From positions 3,348,001-3,412,000 of the forward strand of contig NZ_CP102253.1 in the NCBI RefSeq assembly GCF_025145845.1: 64,000 nt of DNA, given 5' to 3'. Below are positions 51,901 to 60,086 of this stretch, in pieces (positions within the stretch are counted from its first letter, which is position 1; every line of letters starts with the position of its first letter). This DNA is from Alistipes shahii WAL 8301. GTDB lineage: Bacteria > Bacteroidota > Bacteroidia > Bacteroidales > Rikenellaceae. Under the pieces are notes generated by a model that was not told the DNA's origin, searched no databases, and saw only the letters and a program-made list of their open reading frames with translations. The translations under genes and the position numbers were made by a program.

Positions 51901-54900
51901 GTGAGAGCGAAGATTCTGAATGCAAGCGCCGGATCGGGAAAAACCTACCAGCTGGCCTACAAATACGTCCGCGACGTGATCGACCAGCCGGGCCTCTACC
52001 GCCACATCCTCGCCGTGACCTTCACGAACAAGGCCACCGAGGAGATGAAATCGCGCATCCTGAAGGAGATCCACCGTCTGGCCTCGGGAGGCGCAAGCCC
52101 CTATCTGGAAAACCTCTGCCGCGAGCTGTCGCTCGACGAGCGTTCGGTGCGCAAACGCGCCGCCGAGGTGCGTTCGAAAATCCTGCACGACTACTCGCGC
52201 TTCACGGTGCTGACGATCGACACCTTCTTCCAGCGCATCCTGCGGGCCTTCATCAAGGAGCTGGGCATCGACCTCAATTACAATGTCGAGATCGAGACGG
52301 CTTCGGTGCTGTCGAAGGGCGCCGACACGCTCATCGAGCAGATCACCGTCGACCGCGACCTGCAACGCTGGCTCACGGAGTTCGTGCAGGAGCGCATCGA
52401 CGAGGGCCGCAAATGGGACATCCGCGACGGCATCCTTTCGCTCGGCGGCGAGTTGTTCAAGGAGAAGAACAAGGACGCGCTGTCGGTGCCGCGGTCGCGC
52501 GAGGAACTGGGCCGGATCGTATCGCGCGCCGCGGCGCAGGCCGAGGCGACCAAAAAGCAATTGCAGCAGACCGCCGCCCGGGCCGTTGCGATCATCTCCC
52601 GGGCCGGACTTACGGCCGCCGACTTTTCGGGCAAGAGCCGCAGCTTCGCCAATTATTTCTTCACCGTCGCCGCGGGCGAACTGAAACCCTACGGCGCGAC
52701 GGTGGCCAAGATGGCCGCCGCGCCCGAGGGCTGGGGCGCCAAGGGATCGCCCGCGCAGGCGCTGGCCCCCGAGCTGCAACCCCTGCTGCGCGAAATGTGC
52801 GACATCTACGACGCCAACCGCAAGAGCTGGAACACCTGCGACCTGCTGAAGGAGAACTACCGCAGCTTCGCCCTGCTGTCGGACCTCTACAAGCGGGTGC
52901 AGCAGCTGTGCGACGAGCAGAACATGATGCTCCTCTCGGAAACCAAATACGTCCTCTCGGAGTTCATCGGCCACAACGACGCGCCGTTCATCTACGAGAA
53001 GGTGGGCAACCGTTTCGAGCGTTTTATGATCGACGAATTCCAGGACACCTCCCTGAAGGAGTGGGAAAACTTCCTGCCCCTGCTGCAAAACGCCATGGCG
53101 CAGTCGGAGGAGACCTCGGTGCTGATCGTGGGCGACATCAAGCAGTCGATCTACCGCTGGCGGGGCGGCGACTGGAAAATCCTCCACGGCGAGGCCCAGC
53201 AGGCGCTGGGCGCGAGCGACACCCAAGTCGAGGTGCTGCGGGAGAACTGGCGGAGCCTCCCCGCGGTGGTCGCCTTCAACAACCGCATCATCGAACGGAT
53301 CGTCGCCGCGGACAACCGTGCGCTGAACGAAACCCTCGCAAAGGCCTCCGAGGAGGGTTCCGTCGATCCCGCGGAGGCCGCCGCGCTGCGCGACACCCTC
53401 GCCGACGCCTACCGCGGACATGCCCAGCTCCCGCGCCGCATGGCCGAACACCCGGGCTACGTCTCGGTCGAGACCTTCGCCGAGCGGCCGCCCGTCGTGG
53501 AGCGCATCTGCGCGCTGATCGACAAGGGATTCCGGCCGTGCGACATTATGATCCTCGTGCGCGGGGCCACCGACGGCGCGAAGGTCGCCGCCGAACTGCT
53601 CGACTTCAAACGCCGCAACGAGGACCCGCGCTACCGTTTCGACGTGATGACCCAGGAGGCTCTGATCGTGGGCAACGCCCCCGTCAGCTCGTTCATCGCC
53701 GCGGCCCTGCGGCTGGCGCTCAACCCCGACGACTCGCTCTCGCGCGCCGTCTACAACCACTACCTCGGCCGCCCGTTCGACCGGCCGCTCGACGATTCGG
53801 AACGCGATTTTTTCCGCTCGGTGCGGCTCCTGTCGCCCGAGGAGGCGTTCGAGCGGATCGTCATGCGGCACGCCCTGCAAGGCGACCGTCGGCAGACGGC
53901 CTACCTCCAGGCCATCCACGAGCAGATCATCTCGTTCTGCGCGACGAAAATCGCCGACATAGCGCTGTTCCTCCGCTGGTGGGAGGAGACGGGCAAAAAC
54001 CGCTCGCTGTCGGTCGAGGAGAGCGCCACGACGGTCGAGATCACCACCATCCACAAGGCCAAGGGGCTTGAAAAGCGGGCCGTGCTCATCCCCTACTGCT
54101 CGTGGTCGCCGGACCCCAAGTCGAGCGGCACGGTGCAGAACATCGTCTGGGCCGAGGCCCGCGGCGACGGGGCCGAAGCGATCGGCCGCTTCCCGGTGAG
54201 GTACAAGAAGGCGATGGCCGAATCGGGCTTCTCGTCGGAGTACTACCGCGAGCTGGTCTACGCCCACGTCGACAACGTCAACCTGCTGTACGTGGCCCTC
54301 ACGCGCGCCGCCGAGTCGCTGCACGTCTTCATCCCGCAGAAGGGCGGCCGCACGGTCGGAGGGCTGCTGCTCCAGAGCATCGCAACCGACGGCGACAAGG
54401 CCCTGCTGGGCGACTTCGAAGGCCGCTGCACCATCGACGAAGCGGGCGAACACTTCGCTTTCGGGGAGTTCGCGGGCCCCGTCGCGGGCGGTTCGAAACG
54501 CTCCGAGGCCGAGCACGTCATTCTGGAGGAGTACCCCACGGCGCAGGCCGACCTGCGGCTGCGGCTCCCCTCGCAACGCTATTTCGAGGACGGCGGCGAG
54601 GTCGAGCTCTCGCCCCGGAACCTCGGCATCCTGATGCACAGGGCCTTCGAGCAGGCCGACGACGAGGCCGGAATCCACGAGGCCGTGCGCGGCATGCAGG
54701 CCGACGGCACGCTGTCCGAAGCCGATGCCGCGACCCTGCGGCAGATGATCGCCCGGGCCTTGGAACACCCCGAGGTGCGCGAATGGTTCGGCGGAGGCTG
54801 GGAGCGCGTGCGCAACGAAAACGAAATCATCATCCCCGGCAGAGGGTCGACGCGGCGTCCCGACCGCGTGATGATCGACGGACGCCGGGTCGTCGTCGTC

Positions 54901-55047
54901 GACTACAAGTTCGGCCTGCGCGACGCCGAACGCCACCGCCGGCAGATGCGCGAATACCTCCGCCTGCTGGGCGAAATGGGTTATGCCCCGGCCGAGGGGT
55001 ATCTGTGGTATGTGAAACTGGGTAAAATCGAAAAAGTGGAGCCATGA
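51901..55047 (+). CDS. AddA-like UvrD helicase-nuclease (exodeoxyribonuclease V beta/AddA)
   Basis: 1048 residues from a GTG at 51901. Superfamily 1 helicase: Walker A NASAGSGKTYQLAYKY at residues 6-21, VTFTNKATEEMKSRI (motif Ia), IDEFQDTS (Walker B, motif II), VGDIKQSIYRWRGGD (motif III), and TIHKAKGLEKRAVLIPYC and VALTRAAESLHVFIP (motifs V/VI). The C-terminal RecB nuclease has VVVDYKFGLRDAERHRRQMREYLRLL. It unwinds and trims broken DNA ends ahead of RecA. Its stop overlaps the following ABC transporter start (ATGA), an odd pairing for a repair enzyme. Confidence 0.9.
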   Translation: MRAKILNASAGSGKTYQLAYKYVRDVIDQPGLYRHILAVTFTNKATEEMKSRILKEIHRLASGGASPYLENLCRELSLDERSVRKRAAEVRSKILHDYSRFTVLTIDTFFQRILRAFIKELGIDLNYNVEIETASVLSKGADTLIEQITVDRDLQRWLTEFVQERIDEGRKWDIRDGILSLGGELFKEKNKDALSVPRSREELGRIVSRAAAQAEATKKQLQQTAARAVAIISRAGLTAADFSGKSRSFANYFFTVAAGELKPYGATVAKMAAAPEGWGAKGSPAQALAPELQPLLREMCDIYDANRKSWNTCDLLKENYRSFALLSDLYKRVQQLCDEQNMMLLSETKYVLSEFIGHNDAPFIYEKVGNRFERFMIDEFQDTSLKEWENFLPLLQNAMAQSEETSVLIVGDIKQSIYRWRGGDWKILHGEAQQALGASDTQVEVLRENWRSLPAVVAFNNRIIERIVAADNRALNETLAKASEEGSVDPAEAAALRDTLADAYRGHAQLPRRMAEHPGYVSVETFAERPPVVERICALIDKGFRPCDIMILVRGATDGAKVAAELLDFKRRNEDPRYRFDVMTQEALIVGNAPVSSFIAAALRLALNPDDSLSRAVYNHYLGRPFDRPLDDSERDFFRSVRLLSPEEAFERIVMRHALQGDRRQTAYLQAIHEQIISFCATKIADIALFLRWWEETGKNRSLSVEESATTVEITTIHKAKGLEKRAVLIPYCSWSPDPKSSGTVQNIVWAEARGDGAEAIGRFPVRYKKAMAESGFSSEYYRELVYAHVDNVNLLYVALTRAAESLHVFIPQKGGRTVGGLLLQSIATDGDKALLGDFEGRCTIDEAGEHFAFGEFAGPVAGGSKRSEAEHVILEEYPTAQADLRLRLPSQRYFEDGGEVELSPRNLGILMHRAFEQADDEAGIHEAVRGMQADGTLSEADAATLRQMIARALEHPEVREWFGGGWERVRNENEIIIPGRGSTRRPDRVMIDGRRVVVVDYKFGLRDAERHRRQMREYLRLLGEMGYAPAEGYLWYVKLGKIEKVEP

Positions 55048-56741
55048 GAAGCATTCTCCGAAGCCTTCCCGCCGCATTCCGCCGCCGGGGTCTCCGCATC
55101 GCCGCGACCCTCGTGCTGCGCGCCGTGCTGAACCTGGCGGGACTCGCGGCCCTGCTGCCGGTGCTGACGCTGGTGCTCGACCCCGCGGGATTCGAGGGCG
55201 ACGGGCCGCTGGCGATGGTCTACGTCTGGTCGGGCGTCGCTTCGCCGCGCACGTTCGCACTCGCGGTCTGCGGGGCCGTCGTGGGGTTCATCGTCCTCAA
55301 ATGCGGCGTCAACTTCCTGCTGGCACGCGCCGAACGCCGCTACATCTACGACCTCTACCGCACCCTTTCGCGCCGCCTCTACATCGCCTACCACGACCGG
55401 GGTCTGGCCTTCATCAACAATTCGAACTCCTCGGTGCTGGCGCGCAACGTCAACGTCGTCTGCCTGGCATTCGCCGCCGGGGTCCTGCGCCCCGCCGCCG
55501 CGATGATCGCCGAGGCGATGCTCTTCGTCCTGCTGTTCGCCTCGCTGGCTCTCTACACGCCTCTCGCGGCGCTGCTCTCCGTCGTGATCTTCCTCCCCGC
55601 GGTGTGGCTCTACTACGCGCTGGTCCGCAACCGCATCAACCGTTACGGCGAACAGGAGAACCGCGCCCAGCGCGAGAAGTCCCGCCTCGTGGCCGAGACC
55701 TTCCGGGGATACGCCGACATCGAGTTGAGCGACGCCTTCCCGGGGATGCTCCGCGCCTTCGACCGCACGATGGACGAAGTGGTGCGCACCCGCTCGCGCG
55801 AGGCCGACATCGGCCAGCTGCCCCAACTCTTCACCGAGATCGGGCTTGCCGTGGGCATGGCCCTGCTGGCGGCCGTGAGCTTCGGCGGCGGGCAGTCGCA
55901 GCTGCTGTTCGGCGTCTTCGCCGTGGCGGCCCTGCGGCTGATGCCCTCCGTGCGCGGCATCATGTCGGGCTGGGCCACGATCCGCTACAACCGCTACACC
56001 ATCCCCATCCTGCGCGAAGCGGCCCTCCACGAGCAGGCCTCCGCGCACCCCGAGGTCCCGACGCGCGAAACGCTGCCCTTCGAGCGCGAAATCTCGGTCC
56101 GCAACCTCTCGTTCCGCTTCACCGAAGAGAGCCGGGAACTTTTCCACGGCCTCACGCTCACCATCCGCAAGGGCGAACGCATCGGCATCCGCGGAGCGTC
56201 GGGCGCAGGCAAGACCACCCTTTTCAACCTCCTGCTGGGCCTTTACGAACCCACGTCGGGAGAAATCGCCGTCGACGGCACGCCCCTCACCGCCGCAAAC
56301 CGCCGGGCATGGCAGAACCGCATCGGCTATGTCTCGCAGCGTCTGTTCCTCACCGACGGAACATTCGCGGCCAACGTCGCACCGGGCGTCCCGGACGCCG
56401 AAATCGACCGCCGCCGGGTCACCGAAGCCCTCGAAGCGGCCCAGCTGGGCGAATTCATCGCTTCGCTGCCCCTGGGGATCGACACCCCCGTCGGCGAATG
56501 CGGCAGCCGCCTCTCGGGCGGACAGCGGCAGCGCATCGGCATCGCACGCGCCCTCTACCGCCGCGCCGACGTGCTTTTCTTCGACGAGGCGACCTCGGCG
56601 CTCGACAGCCGCACCGAAGGGGAGATCAACCGTTCGATCGCCGCGATCGCCGCGCGGAATCCGGGCCTTACGCTGCTGGTGATCGCCCACCGCGAAACCT
56701 CGCTCGAATACTGCGACCGAATCATAACGCTGGAAAAATAA
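55044..56741 (+). CDS. ABC transporter, fused membrane and ATPase domains
   Basis: 565 residues. An N-terminal half with about six transmembrane helices (IAATLVLRAVLNLAGLAALLPVLTLVL at the start; LADD-like AMIAEAMLFVLLFASLAL) and a C-terminal ATPase: Walker A IRGASGAGKTTLFNLLLG, Q-loop YVSQRLFL, signature LSGGQRQRIGIARAL, Walker B DVLFFDEATSALDS and H-loop VIAHRE. A homodimeric exporter of the type used for lipids or peptides. It overlaps addA by 4 bp and is followed by an HprK-like kinase gene and an S24-like peptidase gene, suggesting an exported or processed peptide or small molecule. Confidence 0.9.
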   Translation: MRSILRSLPAAFRRRGLRIAATLVLRAVLNLAGLAALLPVLTLVLDPAGFEGDGPLAMVYVWSGVASPRTFALAVCGAVVGFIVLKCGVNFLLARAERRYIYDLYRTLSRRLYIAYHDRGLAFINNSNSSVLARNVNVVCLAFAAGVLRPAAAMIAEAMLFVLLFASLALYTPLAALLSVVIFLPAVWLYYALVRNRINRYGEQENRAQREKSRLVAETFRGYADIELSDAFPGMLRAFDRTMDEVVRTRSREADIGQLPQLFTEIGLAVGMALLAAVSFGGGQSQLLFGVFAVAALRLMPSVRGIMSGWATIRYNRYTIPILREAALHEQASAHPEVPTRETLPFEREISVRNLSFRFTEESRELFHGLTLTIRKGERIGIRGASGAGKTTLFNLLLGLYEPTSGEIAVDGTPLTAANRRAWQNRIGYVSQRLFLTDGTFAANVAPGVPDAEIDRRRVTEALEAAQLGEFIASLPLGIDTPVGECGSRLSGGQRQRIGIARALYRRADVLFFDEATSALDSRTEGEINRSIAAIAARNPGLTLLVIAHRETSLEYCDRIITLEK

Positions 56742-56787
56742 GATGAAGAATCGGAAGCCGTCCCTTATTCCCATCCGCCAGCTGCGA

Positions 56788-56810
56788 CCCTCTCCCAGCG
56801 AGGGAGAGGG
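56788..56810. repeat. Perfect 9-bp hairpin (CCCTCTCCC)
   Basis: CCCTCTCCC, loop AGCGA, GGGAGAGGG in the 129-bp gap between the ABC transporter and the HprK-like gene; resembles a short dispersed intergenic palindrome. No T run. Confidence 0.75.
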
Positions 56811-56870
56811 CCTACGATTCACCCGGCTCGTACGGCAGAGTATATCCTTGCACCGCCGGCGCGAAAAAAA

Positions 56871-57761
56871 ATGAACGCTAACAACCGCTTTATGAATTAT
56901 ACGATCGCCAATATCCGCGTCTCCCTGCCCGACGCCTGCACGGGAGAGCATTTCACCCGGGCCCTGCGCCCGTTCCTGACACTCGGCGCCGGCCCTGCGG
57001 ACCTCGCGCTGGAAATCGTCCCCCGGATTCCGGCCGAAGCCGATTACCGCGAACTCGACATCTTCGAGTTTCCCGACGCCGACGCCGACTGCCGTTTCGG
57101 GACCGACGCGGCGGGCTACCTGCTCGAAATGACGCCCCGCGACGGCAGCGCCCCGGCCCGCTACCGCATGGCCTACGGCGCGGCGGCGGCCCGTAGCGAC
57201 ATCACCCCCGGACACAATCCCGCGCTGTTCCGGTTCGGGGTCTGGATTCTTTTCAACATCGCGGCGCTGCCCCTCGGAGCCGTGGCCTTCCACTCCTCGG
57301 TGATCCGCTACCGCGGCCGGGGAGTGCTGTTCCTCGGCGAATCGGGAACAGGCAAAAGCACCCACACGCGGCTGTGGCGGGAGCATATCCCGGGTGCGGA
57401 ACTGCTCAACGACGACAGTCCGATCATCCGGGCCACGGACAGCGAAGCCCTCGTCCACGGATCGCCGTGGAGCGGCAAAACGCCCTGCTACCGCAACGAG
57501 AGCTGCCCGATAGCCGCCGTCGTACGGCTCTCGCAGGCCCCGCACAACCGCATCCGCCGCCTGCGGCCGATCGAGTCCATCGGAGCGTTGCTCCCCTCCG
57601 CACCCCCGGCCTTCGCCCGCGACGAACGGCTTTCGGACGACACCTGCGGCCTGCTCTCCCGGCTGATCGCACAGGTTCCCGTCTACCACCTGGAGTGCCT
57701 GCCCGACGCAGCGGCGGCGCAGCTCGCCTGCCGAACGGTTTTCAACGACGCGACGCTATGA
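56871..57761 (+). CDS. HPr kinase-related protein (P-loop serine kinase-like)
   Basis: 296 residues from 56871; MNYTIANIRVSL seven codons in is an alternative start. A beta-rich N-terminal domain (about 1-130) leads to an HprK/PEP-carboxykinase-type P-loop: VAFHSSVIRYRGRGVLFLGESGTGKSTHTRLWREHIPGAELLNDDSPIIR (Walker A GESGTGKST; the following Asp pair is the likely Mg/catalytic site). HprK-related proteins of this kind are known next to PqqD-like peptide-binding proteins in small modification systems. No PqqD-like gene is found beside it. It overlaps the next gene (ATGA). Confidence 0.8.
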   Translation: MNANNRFMNYTIANIRVSLPDACTGEHFTRALRPFLTLGAGPADLALEIVPRIPAEADYRELDIFEFPDADADCRFGTDAAGYLLEMTPRDGSAPARYRMAYGAAAARSDITPGHNPALFRFGVWILFNIAALPLGAVAFHSSVIRYRGRGVLFLGESGTGKSTHTRLWREHIPGAELLNDDSPIIRATDSEALVHGSPWSGKTPCYRNESCPIAAVVRLSQAPHNRIRRLRPIESIGALLPSAPPAFARDERLSDDTCGLLSRLIAQVPVYHLECLPDAAAAQLACRTVFNDATL

Positions 57762-58210
57762 TCCTGCTCCCCAACCAACTCTTCTTCGCCGAGGTCGAGG
57801 CGATGCTCGCCGAAGGCCGCGAGGTTCAGATCCGCATGAAGGGCCACAGCATGCGGCCCCTGCTACGCAGCGAGCGTGACCAGGTCGTGCTGACGCCCTG
57901 CACCGACCCCGCGCGCCTGCGACCGGGCGACGTGGTGCTGTTCCGCTGCTGCGGCCGCCACATCCTCCACCGCATCGTCCGCCGCGACGGCGACCGCCTC
58001 ACACTCGCGGGCGACGGGAACTACCGCATCACGGAACAGTGCACGACACGCGACGTCGCCGGCATCGCCGTCCGGGTCATCCGCGCCTCGGGCCGCGTCG
58101 TCGGCTGCGACTCCCCCGGCTGGCGGCTCCGGTCGCGCCTCTGGCTCGCGATCCCGCCCTGGCTGCGACGGCAGGTGCTGCGCGTGCTCTGGCATTCGGG
58201 CTGGAAATGA
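57758..58210 (+). CDS. S24/S26-like signal peptidase-family protein
   Basis: 150 residues from the ATG at 57758. The N-terminal part EVQIRMKGHSMRPLLRSERDQVVL carries the GHSM serine motif of S24/S26 peptidases, followed by RLRPGDVVLFRCCGRHILHRIVRRDGDRLTLAGDGN, the typical catalytic-core fold with a basic residue in HRIVRR in the region of the catalytic Lys. A hydrophobic/basic C-terminus (LWLAIPPWLRRQVLRVLW) may associate with membrane. It probably works with the upstream kinase-like protein and ABC transporter. It ends at the terminator that was the target of IS copy 2. Confidence 0.8.
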   Translation: MILLPNQLFFAEVEAMLAEGREVQIRMKGHSMRPLLRSERDQVVLTPCTDPARLRPGDVVLFRCCGRHILHRIVRRDGDRLTLAGDGNYRITEQCTTRDVAGIAVRVIRASGRVVGCDSPGWRLRSRLWLAIPPWLRRQVLRVLWHSGWK

Positions 58211-58215
58211 AAAAG

Positions 58216-58243
58216 GCAGGGCTTTCGACAGCCCTGCTTTTTT
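58216..58243 (+). terminator. Terminator of the addA-ABC-hprK-S24 operon, T tract hit by IS copy 2
   Basis: GCAGGGCT pairs with AGCCCTGC around a short loop, followed by six Ts at 58238-58243. The 8-mer TTTTTTAC (58238-58245) is the insertion target of the IS, so the last part of the T tract abuts the element. Confidence 0.85.
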
Positions 58244-58245
58244 AC

Positions 58246-59601
58246 GGCGTATAGGTCATTTCGGGTGCTAAAATCGTTGTAATACTGGTGTCTGTCAGTA
58301 TGATATGACCATTCAAAACTTTTGAACACATATTTGATGCGAGCGCTTTCGCTCTATAGGTCAAAACGGGTGCTGAAAATGGCACCCGTTTTTGGTGGAT
58401 TCATCTGTATTTTGTTATTTTGCATTGCGGCTTAAAGCGTAACGGAGCTCTGCTGGGGAGCACCTCCGCCAGGAATAAAGCCGTCCAATATGCATAATGC
58501 GATTCAGGAGATGGCCTTAGCGGTTGTCTCCTTTTTCATTATGCAATTTGGCATATGCCAAGAAAAACCCGTTCATCATCCGCTTGCGGTTTTCCTCAAT
58601 CATTCCCGGATGATTCCGCAAGGCTTTCTTCATGTCGGTGAATGTGCCTTCGATCATATTGTTTGTGTTGGGCATACCTCTGACTTTCTCGTATGTAAAC
58701 AAAAAAGGAAGGTAGGTCGATATGCTGACCATGGCAGATCTGAGCCGTTGATGGGTATATATCGTGCGTCCGGTAATCTCGTTGACCGTCTTTTCTTTCA
58801 GGAAGTCATGCCATTTCCTCTTCCATTTCTCAAATGCACTGACGAATGCACTTTCATTCATGTCTTTTAGACGGTATGCAAGATCCAATAACTCCTTTCC
58901 TGCCTCAAGTTGCGGATTCTTGGTCAGTTTTCTTCTTATTATCGCCACCATGTGGAACTGGCACATCTGTATTCTGTATTCCGAAAGGACGGTAAACAGC
59001 TTTTGAAAACCATCAATGACAATCCCCTGAATGGCATACCCGCATCCTACTATATGTTTCACAGCGTCCTCGTAATCACTGATGTGCTCGTGGGCGATAT
59101 GCTTCATGTAAAGAAGTCTGCCGCTTCCGCTTTCCAGAGCCAGCAGCACTCCTGTATTGCGCCCAAAATACGTGGCGTCGAGATGTATCACACCGCTTCC
59201 TTTGATCCTAGGCTGTTCCCAGCTGAACGAAATGGAGGCAAGCCGACGTGTCACGGTCGAAGCACTGAGACCTGTAGTTTCACTGATCTGGGCTATTGTC
59301 TGCTTGCCGTGCAGGTACATCTCCCAGATGTCTTCTTTTGTAAAATCACGCCCGCCGCTGAAGCGGCGTCCACAAACCATGCACTTGTATCGTTGGACGC
59401 TTTTGCGTTTTCCGTCCTTCTTTACAATGGGGGAATTGCATGTCGGGCATTTTTTTGTTCATAATGCAATTTCTATATTTTCAAATGCCAAAATATACTG
59501 AAAATCAAATAGAATGCCACGCTATCGGCACCCGTTTTGACCTATAGCGTGGCGTTTTCCTGTTTTTGAGGCGTTTCAGCACCCGTTTTGACTAATAAGT
59601 C
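58246..59601 (-). mobile_element. IS256-type element, copy 2 (1356 bp, intact)
   Basis: Inverted relative to copy 1 (39316-40670) and identical except that it keeps six Ts where copy 1 has five. Flanks on the + strand are TTTTTTAC (58238-58245) and TCGATGAA (59602-59609), not a matching duplication. Each matches one flank of copy 1. IS256-family elements make 8-9 bp target duplications, so the swap shows recombination between the copies. Confidence 0.93.
58517..59462 (-). CDS. IS256-type transposase, Zn-binding variant (intact; needs slippage at A7)
   Basis: About 314 residues. A zinc ribbon (CPTCNSPIVKKDGK ... CMVC) precedes an HTH (TIAQISETTGLSASTVTRRLAS) and a DDE core with IHLDATYFG, IVIDGFQKLF, the MULE/IS256-like MCQFH and NNMIEGTF. 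The only ATG that can supply the ribbon (59462, MNKK) is out of frame with it: seven As (59450-59456 as Ts) must be read as six. In the ribbon frame an in-frame TGA lies just upstream. An internal ATG at 59380 (MVCGRRFSGG) would lose half the ribbon. Transcriptional slippage is the simplest reading. Confidence 0.88.
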
Positions 59602-60083
59602 TCGATGAATTCGTAGGAGTTGCCGACGGCGGCGAGGTATTTCAGAAACTCCTCCTGCGGGATGACCACCGTCGCGCGGTTGTCGTTGGGGTGGAACGAG
59701 TAGGCGGGGCAGTCGCGCAGGTTGACGTCGAGGAACAGGTGGACGTGGTTCTCCGGGTCGTTGATCAGCCCGAAGGGCGAGACCGAGCCGGGCCGCAGTC
59801 TCAGCCAGCGTTCCATGCGCTCGGGCGAGGCGAACGTCAGTTTGCCCTGGCGCAGGCGGGCTTCGAGGTCGCGGATGGCCAGCGACCGCTCCGAATCGAA
59901 ACACACGAGGTAGTGGCGGTCGCCCTTGTGGTTGCGGAAGAAGAGGTTCTTGCAGTGTTTCGAACCGTCGTCGCGCCACCACTGGCGGGCGATTTCGATG
60001 GTCGGGGCCTCGGGGTGTTCATACCATTCGTAGCGGATGCCGCGGGCGTCGAGAAAGTCGAAAACAGGTTGTTTGCGGTCCAT
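59592..60083 (-). CDS. Prolyl-tRNA deacylase (ProX/YbaK family), 3' end supplied by IS
   Basis: 163 residues. YbaK-like editing domain: PTIEIARQWWRDDGSKHCKNLFFRNHKGDRHYLVCFDSER, the conserved Lys in SKHCKNL, RLRPGSVSPFGLINDPENHVHLFLD and SFHPNDNRATVVI. It hydrolyses mischarged (alanyl) tRNA-Pro or related. The last two residues and stop (T-Y-stop) come from IS copy 2; the ancestral end was L-Y-stop, preserved at 40679-40687. The fold is complete, so activity should be retained. Confidence 0.93.
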   Translation of the reverse strand: MDRKQPVFDFLDARGIRYEWYEHPEAPTIEIARQWWRDDGSKHCKNLFFRNHKGDRHYLVCFDSERSLAIRDLEARLRQGKLTFASPERMERWLRLRPGSVSPFGLINDPENHVHLFLDVNLRDCPAYSFHPNDNRATVVIPQEEFLKYLAAVGNSYEFIETY

Positions 60084-60086
60084 GAT

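Noticed and set aside
51874..55260. 1128-codon minus-strand frame opposite addA
   Set aside because: The + strand has complete SF1 helicase and nuclease motifs; the antisense frame is Arg/Val/His-rich without motifs.
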